The notes under the pieces: generated by a model
What the model saw: only the letters and a program-made list of their open reading frames with translations
What the model was told of the DNA's origin: nothing
The model's database searches: none
In this document: positions 49,328 through 59,879 of the stretch, one piece after another
Numbering within the stretch: position 1 is the stretch's first letter
How the letters are laid out: each line of letters starts with the position of its first letter
NCBI RefSeq assembly: GCF_030272615.1
Contig: NC_081408.1
Span: 620,492,476-620,556,475, forward strand
Direction of reading: 5' to 3'
Origin: Cryptomeria japonica
Lineage: Eukaryota; Streptophyta; Pinopsida; Cupressales; Cupressaceae
Length of the DNA: 64,000 nucleotides
Made by a program: the position numbers and the translations under genes

Positions 49328-50700
49328 TGATTGATGAAAATAGGGCAGACAACTAAGAGGGGGTGGTGGTGGGGGGGGGGGTGTGAATCAGTTGTCAGAG
49401 AAACTCACACTACTTAAACTTATTCTTGGATCTAATAATTAAGCATGAAAGCATAAATCAACAACACATCAAGAATACTCATAACACCAAGATTTTTGAT
49501 GTGGAAAACCCAGTCAAGGGAAAAAAACTATAGTGAGAACACACCCACAATAAGAGTATACTCTGTTAAAAGTATACAAGTATTACAATGGGGAATGCAC
49601 ATGCATTCAGGCACATTGCCTGGAGCTCATTGCTAAAAAACAAGAAGGGATACAACCCAGGGAAGGCTCACTGGCTTACAAACAGATTCAAATCGCATCC
49701 AAAAATCATGAACTGAGAAATAGCATCCATAATGTCTGGTTACAATTCCGGTTAAGCACATAACAACTTTCATCTTCTTCTTCACACTCTTCTTTACTTT
49801 CGAAAGATCAATACATTATTCACTCTCTACATACCTCACACAAGATTATTACATTTATTTATACAAGGTATCAACCTTGGAGAAATCAACAAGGTCAACT
49901 GAACACTCACCACCTAATTACAAAAATATAATCATACACAATACAATATCACATGCGAACCAAGCAATGTTGACCAAGACATAGCACATACACAAATCAA
50001 TCGCCTTGAGCACGCTACACCTCCAAAGATTATGCATCGAACATCCACAACATGCCACAAGCATTCAGTCGACCAAAAATATGAAGAATACTAATGCACC
50101 GAAGAAAAACATCAATTATGAGCTTACCAATCAATGTAGACCACCAACACAAAAGGCACATGATCCAAAAATATCCACAAGCATCATGAATTACCACCAC
50201 AACATCCGCACCAACACAAATTACTAGAATCACATCAACATTATACCAAACCTCAAGAACACTAACTGCAATGATTGTCAACTTTGAAAAATAACTTGCA
50301 GACCTCCAAACCATGAACCACTTGAATTGAGGATATACATCAATGCTCCAAATATTCCTCCAAATCCGTTGATCAAGATATTACAATGCGGAGCAATGTA
50401 GATCAAAATACTGACACTCTGTCATCACTGAACATTGAAAAAATAGCCACAACTCAAATATCCATAACTTACTCAAATCTTCATGCGGACCTTTGAAACC
50501 TGAACTGAATCATCTACATACAACCCTCTATAAACCCTTTATTCCACAAACACTGATCTTCAACATGCTAAACAAACCAACTCATTGAACTTCACTACAT
50601 CGTTGTCACAAATAGAGAAATATGTTCACATCAATGCCAACACATCTCTCAACTATCTCTCAAGCACATATTTGCAACATACTTCCAATAATATCCAACA
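49328..50700 (-). mobile_element. Solo copia LTR (LTR C, about 1.37 kb)
   Basis: The G-rich tract and GTGAATCAGTTGTC lie near its left end, TTTTTGATGTGGAAAACCCAG and GGGGAATGCACATGCATTC in the body, and ...AATATCCAACA at 50700. The left boundary is approximate, since it does not begin with TGTT. No TSD or PBS was found. Confidence 0.78.
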
Positions 50701-51476
50701 AGCTCCCAACATTGATCTATTTTCAGATTTGGCATTACTCATGCAATGGGAGTTTTTGGATATATGTCTAGTTATCCTGTTTGATATCTTGGTTTGTTGA
50801 TTATTAATGTGATGATAAGTTTTCTCTTTTCATTGGATTAGGATCTACAAGTTATACAGATTGTAGGTGTGTACAACCTACTGATTACAATGGGATGACT
50901 CGAATGTGGATTGTCTATATCAATGAGATTTTTTAGTGTTATTGTAGATCTTGGTAGTTGGCCTTGTCTTTGGTCATTTGTGCATTGGTATGTTACATTA
51001 AGGTAGAAGGATGGATACACAGAGACTTAGCTATAGATTTGAGTTGGTATATTGATGGTATGAAGTTATGTCTATGTTGGTATACCCTAGCTTGAGGTAT
51101 GTTTAGCTTGGAGGTATTGCAAATTTTTGTGTTTACTATTCCAGGTGGTATGAGTTGGGCAACTACTCATAGCCTTTGTCATCAATAAAAAAATGATGTT
51201 TGTGTTCATGTATAGATTGGTGCAGGACTCATTGATAGTTGGTATGCTTCACCTTGGCATGTTCCTTTTCTTTCGTAGGTGGCATGTTGGAGGAAGTGAG
51301 GACTATTTTTTGTTTGATAATGGTTACCTTGATTGCTATTGTAGGTGTCTTGTTGGAGCATGAGAGTATGGTCAAGATTATATGGTACATGGATGGTTAA
51401 GGGACGATTTCCCCTTGTTTGTGATTCCTATAGGTGTATTTGCAATGTATAATGTCAAGTGGAAGAATGGTAGGAT
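50701..51476. other. Gene-free stretch
   Basis: AT-rich and T/G-rich sequence without ORFs or recognised repeats. Confidence 0.45.
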
Positions 51477-51622
51477 TAAGGTGCCATCAACCTTGTAAAT
51501 CATATGTAATTAATTACTCCTAATGTTGTTTGTAAATTATTCATAAGGGGTGGGAGTTTCACCAATGGCAATAAGAATATTTTACTAGACTGGTAATTAT
51601 TTATTTACTGACAATTATTTAC
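51477..51622 (+). repeat. Dispersed repeat R1, copy 2
   Basis: It closely matches 23741-23885 in the same orientation, starting TTAAGGTGYCATC and ending with ATTTATTTACTGACAA. Confidence 0.8.
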
Positions 51623-51662
51623 TATAGGTATAATATGCCTTGGCAGGGCAGGTCTTCTCAGT

Positions 51663-51760
51663 TGGGAGCTCATCCTCCGACAATTAGGAGCTCATCCTCC
51701 GACAAGTGGGCAACTCATCCTCTGACAATTGGGAGCTCATCCTCCGACAAGTGGGCAACT
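51663..51760. repeat. 22-23 bp tandem repeat, four copies plus a partial
   Basis: The units are variants of GGGAGCTCATCCTCCGACAA with T-G or T-T spacers. Alternate units read GGGCAACTCATCC, so there may be a 44-45 bp higher-order repeat. Confidence 0.92.
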
Positions 51761-52015
51761 TTTGTTAGGTCCAAGGGGCTACGAGGTACTCTCTGAGTGG
51801 GTACTGACAATCTTCTCTTAGTAGTTCACATCCTCCTCGTCCTTCATCTCCTCCACCTCCTCAAGATCACCCTCATTTGTATCTATGGCCTTCTTTCATG
51901 GACTTTCCTACTAGCCTATTAGACCTACGTCGATTAGTGTTTCTCATACCTTTTTCATCTTACTTAGTGTTGATTTCCTCAATGCGAGGTTGAGCTTGGA
52001 GCTTAGCCTTTTAGG

Positions 52016-52816
52016 TCAAGGTGGGGGGGTAGGTTTGCATTTTTTACAAGAGTTCAAGGGAGAGTTAAGGTGTTCTAGCTCACACATACTAGCAACAACA
52101 AGACCAAAAGTGGTAGGAGTGGTTTTAGACCCCTTAGGGGTCGCTGGGTTTGAAATTAGTGGAGTAGAGTAGGGGGTTTTTGTAACAACTTTACCAGCTT
52201 TAGGAATTCTAAGGCACTTCTTTTTTCTTTTGCCAGGAGAGTCCAAATTGGTCACAAGAGGTGGGGATTCAAAGTGCATAGGGGTGTCCATAACCATAAT
52301 GAGCTTGGGAGGACAGAGGGCAAGGTGAAACTGGTAAAGCCTAAATATGAGGCCTTGATGTAGCAAAACATGCTTCTTATTAGAGTTTTTAGCAACTTTG
52401 AGGGCATCCTTAGTGGAATTGTCGAGGGGGTTCTTCATAAAGAAGGGAAATAAATTTTAAAGTATTATGGTGAAAGTGGTCTAGTAGGTACATCCAATCC
52501 TAACCCTATGATTCTCTGAGGAAGTGAAAAACTTAATGGAAAGGTTTTCATTAAAACCATTGATAGTTTCAATGAATTGAGCAATCCCATCCTCGATACA
52601 AATGTGCCAAACAACCCCATTGTCTTTGAATTCAAAGTGAAAACTAGGCTCAATTCTAACTCTACCACCCCCCATATTCTCAACAACTCTGCAAAAAGAC
52701 TTAGTTAGGAAGCTTTGTCGAAAAAGCCAAATAGTCATTAGTAGAATAAGGAAATATTGGATGAACATGTAGTAAATAGTATGTGTGCCACAGTAATAAA
52801 AATTATTACTAAGCAC
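52016..52816 (-). pseudogene. Second unknown 'P'-family ORF relic
   Basis: Two minus readings (52816-52481 and 52438-52016) are separated by a frame change. The first carries WHICIEDGIAQFIETINGFN followed by FFTSSENHRVRIG. This resembles, in spacing and pattern, FTPYIERLQGRNQDVTNYF and the following segment of the ORF at 17673. The second carries LLHQGLIFRLYQFHLALCPP, which parallels ILHEGLLVLIDVHFHVLPPP there, and then a basic Ser/Thr/Pro tail. The central part found in the first copy is missing. The similarity is by eye and modest. The function is unknown. Confidence 0.5.
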
Positions 52817-53599
52817 ACTTCATTTGGGACATCAAACGTGTCACTCGTTGCCCAAGGTACAAAAAAAGAGGCTAGAAAGGGTATCACGAATATTCATGAC
52901 GACTTGCTTACGTTGGGGACATAGTAGAAATGACAAGAAAATAAATTTTGGATCCAGATTAAGATCTCCCATGATAACTATTACGAAAGACCTACGAAAA
53001 GATAGGGCCCCAAGTGGTATCCACCTTGGCAGGTGAGCTGGTAAGAAGCCATGTCATCGTACATGGCCAACATGGTTGAGGCCCAACACAAGCAAGGCAT
53101 TTCCAAAAGCAAGGGGTCCCACCACTAGCTTCACAATTAAGAATAGTTTGCCAAATCATTATGAGGCAATGAGTCATCATCCATGTCCTCCACATGGTCC
53201 ACACATAATTCAAATTTTAAAAGTTTTGCCAACAACTTCCCAATCATCTTCAATGGATGTAAAGGTCCAACGAGTAATCCAACAAGAGAGGTATCCCATG
53301 ATATTGGTCTAGTTCATCAAGCCAGAATGCCCACCCATCTTAGCATTGTTTTTTTTATCGGTAATAGTATATATTTGTATTAATAATTGAGTAAAAAGGA
53401 CATAGTGCAAATATCAAAATTGGGGATTAACCCCATTAACTGTCCATGAGATTTGAAAAACTATCCACCCATCTGCTACATCTCAACTATCTAGATTGTG
53501 AAAATTACTATCCCTTCCCAAAAAATGACATGTAACCTTCCAATTATGCCTAAAACATTAACATTTAACATTAATCTTTACAAAAACAAAGACAAACAT

Positions 53600-54139
53600 T
53601 TAAAGTTCCATTTTTTTCTTGGCAAGTCCATTAATCCAATAGTCTTCAGGGGCGAATTTCATCTTCTTTGCCTCATCCTTCTTCTTCGCTTCCCTCAGCT
53701 CCACCTCCTTCTCTCGAAGGTTATCTTTTAAATTCTCCCAAACCAAATGAGCTTCCTTAGTCCTTACCTCTCTGTTCGCTCCATCCCTCCATAGCATGAA
53801 CGACTTGAACTCCACATCACTCCCATCCAAAATTATCTCTTTACCAAAAGGGCACTGTAAACCATGACTCACAACTGCTCTTGCCATCAGAGATGTCAAT
53901 CCACACAAATAATGGTCTAGGATGCAAGCTTTGGCTACCCAAACCACCTCCTCCTTTGTTCCAAACATCAAGCTCCACACCACCATCACTGAGATGATGT
54001 CTACGTTAATGCGGTACTGAAACTCAGAGACTAGATACTCTTCACCCAGTAGAGTTTGAATAATTTGCAGAAATAGGTCATCATCAAATTTGAAAATTCC
54101 CCCACGTCTCTTCTTAGAGATCTTCCCAAAAAGCGCCAA
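53600..54139 (-). CDS. Unknown 179-residue ORF in unit 2
   Basis: Uninterrupted from ATG 54139 to 53600. It opens MALFGKISKKRRGGIFKFDD, has a hydrophobic middle (VDIISVMVVWSLMFG) and HYLCGLTSLMARAVVSHG, then a highly charged helical C-terminal third (NLREKEVELREAKKKDEAKK). I recognise no domain. It lies 3' of the RNase H relic on the same strand and just upstream of the A tail, as the P ORF does in unit 1. No clear sequence similarity to that ORF was seen. It could be an element protein or captured host sequence. Confidence 0.5.
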   Translation of the reverse strand: MALFGKISKKRRGGIFKFDDDLFLQIIQTLLGEEYLVSEFQYRINVDIISVMVVWSLMFGTKEEVVWVAKACILDHYLCGLTSLMARAVVSHGLQCPFGKEIILDGSDVEFKSFMLWRDGANREVRTKEAHLVWENLKDNLREKEVELREAKKKDEAKKMKFAPEDYWINGLAKKKMEL

Positions 54140-54607
54140 CTGCTATTTTATTGAGTGAAGTGAGAAGTTCGCTTCCATGAGTGCTGCTTGTGGTTTTAAA
54201 CTTCTGCCTTCTATCGCTCTCTAGATTGTTCTTCTTCAAACTTCACTAATGAATGCCAACTTGCCTTCCTTCTCGGTTTAAAAAAGCCACGTCTCTCGTT
54301 GTCCCATCAAGGGTTTCTAATTAATTTGTCTTCATTTCAAGGACATCCTTCTTCAACCATCACAAAATCATGAATGCATTTTCTATGTCACCTTCCACTC
54401 ATCCCATGTCCAAGCACCATGTCTGTGTAGATGCAAAAAATTGGTAGTGTACACAAGCCTTGCACATTAAATGCGTGTATAAAAACAACTCAACTTTGTC
54501 CCAAAGGCAAATAAAAAAACATGCTGTCCCACATGCCATTGCATTAAAAATGATCTGCCAACATCAACCAATACCTTCCATGTGTACTCCTCGTCCCTCC
54601 CACCACT

Positions 54608-55012
54608 TCACAACTTGGAATTCCAACTCACAACCCACGTTGGACAACACACCAGCCTTAGAATCACCCTCTCTATGCGCATGTGAAATTTTAAAATCTT
54701 AATTTTTAAATTTTTTTTTTCACCAATGATGTGAATAATTTTATTAATAATCCAAAATTGCGAGTTCCCTTTCGCAATGACATCAGTGACAATTTTCAAG
54801 TCTCCTTCCAAGTGTAATCTCGTCACCAAAAATATCTACTAGAAAGATGGCCAGTAAGGCTGCTCCCGCCTTTGCCTTATTGTTTGTTCCATCTAAAAGT
54901 TGTTGTGCTCCCTTGGCCAAGACCATACCTTCATCATTCCTCGCAATACAACCTGCTCCTAAAACCCTGGGTCCCTTTTGAAGCCCCATCAAAAATAATC
55001 TTTATCCACCCC
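54608..55012 (-). pseudogene. LINE-type RNase H domain of unit 2, frameshifted
   Basis: On the minus strand: W-I-K-I-I-F-D-G-A-S-K-G at about 55008-54973, then after a frame change LGAGCIARNDEG and NNKAKAGAALLAI, another frame change, and LHLEGDLKIVTDVIAKGN. These correspond to the FDGA, (A)E/KA and EGD/S blocks of plant RNase H. The glutamate of the second block has become lysine or alanine and the last D block is lost. It is dead and shorter than unit 1's domain. Confidence 0.78.
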
Positions 55013-55062
55013 TTCTCTGGTTTATTCCACACTACTGAACCACCCATCTTAGCATTTTTATT

Positions 55063-55240
55063 TTAATTCTACCACATTAATTTAATTTTAGTCAATTTTT
55101 ATTATTTTAATAAATGATAGTTTAATTCTACCACATTGATTTAATTTGTGTCCATTTTTATTATTTTAATAAATGGTATTTTAATTCTACTACATTAATT
55201 TAATTTTAGTCAATTTTCGTTTTCAAATTGAAAACTGTGA
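55063..55240. repeat. 59-bp tandem repeat, three copies
   Basis: TTAATTCTACCACATT-type starts fall at 55063, 55122 and 55181. Each is followed by TTTTTATTATTTTAATAAATG-like sequence. It sits between unit 2 and the promoter of the HRLI gene. Confidence 0.9.
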
Positions 55241-55410
55241 TTTTTTTTTTCACCCAAAATGGTTGACGACTTTATACAAGCTAAATGGAAAACTTTACAT
55301 ACGAAATACTGCAGTATGTGACTAGGCAGGTATTAATAGCGGAATTTGCACAGATTCTGGTTTTAGGTAGTTCCTTTCATTTCATTTCCGCAAAATTTAT
55401 TTGGCCACGA

Positions 55411-55436
55411 CCAATGGGACTAAAAAGTATTTAAAA
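55411..55436 (+). promoter_or_regulatory. CCAAT and TATA-like elements of the HRLI gene
   Basis: CCAAT at 55411-55415 and TATTTAAAA at 55428-55436 lie about 120 bp before the ATG at 55558. This leaves a leader of roughly 90 bp if initiation is about 30 bp downstream of the TATA. It is a prediction from spacing only. Confidence 0.45.
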
Positions 55437-55557
55437 GCAAAAGAAGAGGGAAAATTTGTAAAGCGCAAGTCTTACATTGTGCAGACGTAGAAGAAAAGAA
55501 TAAAAAAGACCAGAAGAGAGGCGCTCGATTGAACACGGAATAATAATTCTCACAACA

Positions 55558-55625
55558 ATGGGGTTCGTTGCATTTGCTGGCAGATTCCTATTTTCAGCCC
55601 TTTTCATCTTCTCTGCGTGGCTAAA
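55558..55625 (+). CDS. Exon 1 of an HR-like lesion-inducing (HRLI) family protein
   Basis: ATG 55558 opens MGFVAFAGRFLFSALFIFSA W-L-K, 22 codons plus 2 nt, followed by the strong donor GTAAGT at 55626. The N-terminus M-x-F-V-x-F-x-G-R-x-L-F-x-x-x-F-I-x-S-A-W is characteristic of the plant HR-like lesion-inducing family (small multi-pass, DoxX-like membrane proteins). Their conserved next segment begins (Q)EFNEFG. The residues form the first transmembrane helix. Promoter motifs lie upstream. Exon 2 was not found in the remaining 8.4 kb, so either the intron is very long or this is a stranded exon. The ORF is too short for automatic detection. Confidence 0.72.
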
Positions 55626-56455
55626 GTAAGTAGACACATTTTTCTATCCTGCTACATTTATTCCCTGTTTAGTTCTAAGCAAGTCTTATCTCAGGGTGAG
55701 TTTCTCGTATACAACATCACAACCCTCATTATCTAATTATCCTACAAATCCGATCACTATAAAATCCTATGCAATATTAAACCAACTGTTAACTGTTTTT
55801 TTAATAGTATTTGTATGTTTGGCTTGGTGAATTTTTGTTTTAACGTATTCTGTTTGTTTTTATATTTTGTTATTTTTCTTTGTTCAGATGGATTAAATTT
55901 CCATTTAGGGGTAATATTGGCTTAGAAACCCCAACCGTGATTTTCTACAGATCCTGGGATGCTCTATCACTTGAGTTGCCTGCCTCTGTCTAGTTGGTGT
56001 GTGGATTGTTTACATCCATTGCGACTGAAGGATATCTTTTCCCTCAATTACACCTGGTCTGATCTTTTGTGGGAATGACATAATCAGTTCAATGCAGTTT
56101 TTTTCAATCTACATTCAAATGTCTTATCATTTCTACTAGGATTTAAACCCTAGATTCTGTTTTAAAATATATTCCTAATTGTATGCACCTAATTTTTGTT
56201 TTTGGCGCATTAATCTTCTGAGCACCGATTAAGCCATATGCTGGGATCTAAGTGGGTCAGTTTGCGGTACTTTGGAAGAGCCGTGTCATTAGCCATGTCA
56301 CTAGCCATTACACCTCCATATCACTTTCATAACTACAAAATTGCTCATCGACTACTTTATTCTCTCTTTGAATGTACTTTTCCTTGAGGTTTCCACGCAT
56401 TTGACGTCATCGCTTGACCGATGACATCTTACAGCAACTTTGTTTTAGCTTCAGG

Positions 56456-56935
56456 TGTAATGTCCCAAAAGATTGGGTTTAGGCCCACTTTCTAGCTCAA
56501 GAAGAAAGATTGGGGTTAGGCCCACTTTCTAATTCAAGACGAAAGATGGGGTTAGGTCCACTTTTTGGTTCATTTGCATTTTTTTGTATATTCTGTGACT
56601 GCATATATTCGTGTGTATGCTCTGTGTTTGTGTATATTCATGTGTATACTCTATATTTTTATGTGCATGCTCCGTGTTTGCTTCATACTTGATATGTATT
56701 AGATATGTGAATAACTAGAAAGATATAAGTTGCATTTGAGTTCATAGATGCGTGTCATGCTTCTAATCCTCATCTTAATATATGTTAAGATCACCCATGC
56801 TTTAGCATAGATACATATCCATAGTATGGTGCAAGTGTTGGGTCAACCAAATTAAAGAAGAAACACTAGGGTTGATTGATTCAATTCTTAGAAACCTACA
56901 TTGCTCGAGGACAAGCAATTTTGGGAAGGGCAGAC
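56456..56935 (+). mobile_element. Gypsy remnant: LTR-like start, short tandem repeat and polypurine tract
   Basis: TGTAATGTCCC at 56456 is followed by three copies of a roughly 40-bp unit (AAGATTGGGGTTAGGCCCAC; 56471-56570). At 56903-56935, GCTCGAGGACAAGCAATTTT and then GGGAAGGGCAGAC form a canonical plant gypsy 3' end and polypurine tract, ending at the next TGTAATGTCCCC. The interior is almost entirely deleted. Confidence 0.65.
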
Positions 56936-57566
56936 TGTAATGTCCCCTTGTTGTAATAGGATTTATTAATAAATAATAATAATAAATTAAAAAAAAAAAA
57001 AAAAAAATTTAGTTGAAGTTTAATGGATGGTCAAAAGGTATGAAATGAAATATTGTGACTCCCTCAATCATGAGATATAAAAGGGAGAAGAGAACTTCAT
57101 TTGAAAGGGGGATTTGAGAATCAAAAGTGAAAATCTGATTCAAATAAGAAGTGCAGATCTGATTGTGAAAGGTTGTGTCTCTTTCAAAGGGCAGAAGTAA
57201 TGAATAGTTGCACTCTTTGAAAGGTTGCTAATGGTGAAAGGATGTCTCTTGCCAAAGGGCATCCATTAAGAAGAGGTGTGACTCTCTCTCACATTGGAGG
57301 ATATAAAGTGGAGAAGTTTCCATTTGAGAAGGAAGGAGCCATGAAATAGAACAAAATATCTGAAGCATTAGAAGAAGATTTAGGAGCAGACCTAAATCAG
57401 AACCATAAGAAAATCTAGAAGAATGATATGAACATTTATCAAAGATATCAAAACACAAATACAAATCTGCAACCAATAATAAATCAGACATCAAAGGAAA
57501 ATAACAGGAAACATTAAATCAATAACTAGAGAATCAGACCTGATGGAATAGAAAGGATTCACACAC

Positions 57567-57597
<31 letters not shown>

Positions 57598-57770
57598 ACA
57601 GATCAGATTGATATAAACAGCAGACTTGTACATTTAAAGAAGGAAACAACATCGAATAGAATCTGTCCAAATTATCACAGCTGACTTAAAAAACATAACC
57701 TGCAATAATTATACAAACATATTGAGCAAGATTTAGTGTCCTCCCAAAAGGGAACATTCCATCAGGGTGT
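56936..57770 (+). mobile_element. 3' LTR of the gypsy remnant (right end uncertain)
   Basis: It begins TGTAATGTCCCCTTG right after the polypurine tract. It contains a TAA-rich run and poly-A (56965-57006) and two similar segments, each with a TATA motif (GATATAAAAGGG near 57074, GATATAAAG near 57300), suggesting an internal duplication of about 220 bp. A (TA)n tract lies at 57568-57597. No clear CA terminus was found, so the end is a guess. Confidence 0.55.
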
Positions 57771-59860
57771 AAAGTTATATCTATGGCATCATCTTTTGTC
57801 TTCTTATTTTATATTTTCAATTTATATCTATAGCATCATCTTTTGTTTTTTTAATTTTATATTTTCAATTTATATCTATAGCATCATCTTTTGTCAACGC
57901 TCATTTATTCAATTCGTGCAAAAACATATCTGCCTTAAGAAGATAATTTAGTGTTAGAAGATTTGACACCAACGAAGACAAGTCAATATAAAGATATTAC
58001 GAGTCCCCCAACTTTGGTCTATTTAGGTCTTTGTCTATTTGTCTTGATTACATTGAGAAGTTTTTTACAATTATATAAGGGTGCAACAAGCTTCTGTAAA
58101 CAAAAACCTTTTTTGATAAATTTGACGTCCTCATTGACGACTACACTTGGTAGTTACGTGGAAGATGGTGGAAGAAAATGAATTGCTACAAGGGTGGAGG
58201 TTTTGTGTGACTGATAAGAGTGGAACCACTATGTTTTGTATTCGAACCGAAATAGAGAGGGGGTTGATTTGTTGCCATCTTCTGTCTGTTAACATACTAT
58301 TCTTGGCCAGCGTTACGTAATTGACGAGAGTGGTATGGGTGACCATACCACTCCATGGCTCTTCAAAAGAAAGAAAAGGAGACAAGTTAGGATTTGTAAT
58401 CCAAAGGAAGATGATGCTGACATTGGTGAATTTAATTTGGAGAAATTCAAACATGGCAATGTTGATGGAGATGTTCATCTTCACTCCCCAAAGTCTAGGG
58501 ATTGACAGTAATGGTGATGAAGATGGAGAAGAGTGAGATGCTTGCTAGGGTCAATGTAGAGTGTACAAAAGCACAATCTAAAGTGCTCTGTTCTAAACAA
58601 TGGGAAAAATAAGTAGAGATCGAACAAGATTATCCATCATGGTGGTTTTAGTCCATACAATTTCTTAGAATTTGTTTTTTAGTTCCATTATTCCAAATCC
58701 TGGTCCAATCTCACTAGGACAATATTTATTATGACATTAATTGAAGTGTGTATGTCATTCCTCTACATTCATTCATCAATTTTGTGTACTATAGATAGCA
58801 CGCTTCCATTTATTTGGTATGTGGAAAACCTTGGTATTTGAAGATTTGTTCCAATATGCATTCAAATGGCCATGGTAATGTATCAAAATTGAAAGCATGT
58901 TGAACAAGAGGGGCGAAAGCCTACATGTTGGGTAGAGAGAAAAAGTTATGGGCTTTGCCAATAAAGTTTTTTTTTTTTTTTTTAACTCATATAACAATGG
59001 AGGTGCCTTATGTCAAAATATTCTTTCTTTATGTTGGGGTGTTGTAAATTAAAAAATGTGAAATATTATTTTTTGTTGCGTGTAAATAGCAATAGGATTG
59101 GGAGGTCAATGAGTATGGGTGTATCAACTATGATGTTACGAAACAAGCGTGAATGATGCAAATAGATTTGCAAGGCTTGGTGTGAAGAAGTTTTGAGAAG
59201 TTAAATAATATATGAAACTGTAAGTGCGTGCTTTTAATTTACCTCCATGGATTGAGTAGCAAAAGATGGCAATACAAGCGAAACACACAATCTTCTTTAA
59301 ATCATATTTTAGGAACACCGTGGACACGATATATAACTTTCCTTGCAACTTTTGCTTCCCAACTGCGAAGCATTCGATGCCAGTTTATTCCATGGTTCCA
59401 AGCATTAGATAACTTCTCTTAAATGCTAAAACAAATTTCTTTTATAGAATATGGTTTTCCTTCTAACAACTTTGCATCAGGGAAAAAGAAAAAGACGAAG
59501 ATTTTGCTACATCAGTTAGATTTATGATCTTCTAATCTTTTTGAAGAGTGATTTAAATAAAGATGATGAAAGTAAAGGGAGAAAATAACATTAATCGCTT
59601 GCACAAGGATGCAAATTTAAGTCTTCAATTTCAACCTTATTAATAATTCATATTTAGAGATATTGACAATGTTTAATTTGAGATTATCCCACTTGATTTT
59701 CTTGATACAAATTAGTTTAAATTGAATTAGAAACCTAAATTGGAAACTATGGATTATGCCACTTGATATTGACATAGATTTTAGTGTGTATGCTAGATTA
59801 TGCATTAAATTAAAACCTTTTCCTCCTCTTCCATCAGAAGTTGAGTTGAGAACAAAATAG
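57771..59860. other. Mostly gene-free stretch
   Basis: 57790-57895 holds three copies of TTTATATCTATAGCATCATCTTTTGT (about 57-bp spacing). One degraded coding-like patch (58155-58505) is listed separately. No other feature was recognised. Confidence 0.5.
58155..58505 (+). pseudogene. Degraded coding-like patch, unknown
   Basis: Two plus-strand frames look protein-like: MVEENELLQGWRFCVTDKSG (from 58167) and, after a frame change near 58290, YVIDESGMGDHTTPWLFKRK, KKRRQVRICNPKEDDADIGE and KFKHGNVDGDV, stopping at 58505. It is hydrophilic and charged, with normal-looking composition. I recognise no family. It may be a processed or broken gene copy. Confidence 0.3.
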
Positions 59861-59879
59861 AGCATATGACGTCAAAAAG

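Larger units (their letters stand above)
53331..55056 (-). mobile_element. Non-LTR insertion, unit 2: RNase H plus a downstream ORF, with target duplication
   Basis: The body 53348-55039 is bounded by the 17-bp direct repeat CCACCCATCTTAGCATT (53331-53347 and 55040-55056). On the minus strand it ends ...ATTACCGATAAAAAAAAC, an A tail next to the left repeat, as expected for target-primed insertion. The minus 5' end lies 31 nt before the RNase H motif. There is no endonuclease or RT. It is on the opposite strand from unit 1, with a different target and tail, so it is an independent insertion. Confidence 0.85.

Noticed and set aside
52950-53000. Minus-strand VIVIMGDLNLDP resembling the GDFN motif of LINE endonucleases
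   Set aside because: Neither QETK-type nor SDH-type motifs were found at the right distances, and the surrounding frame is broken. The match is too short to call.
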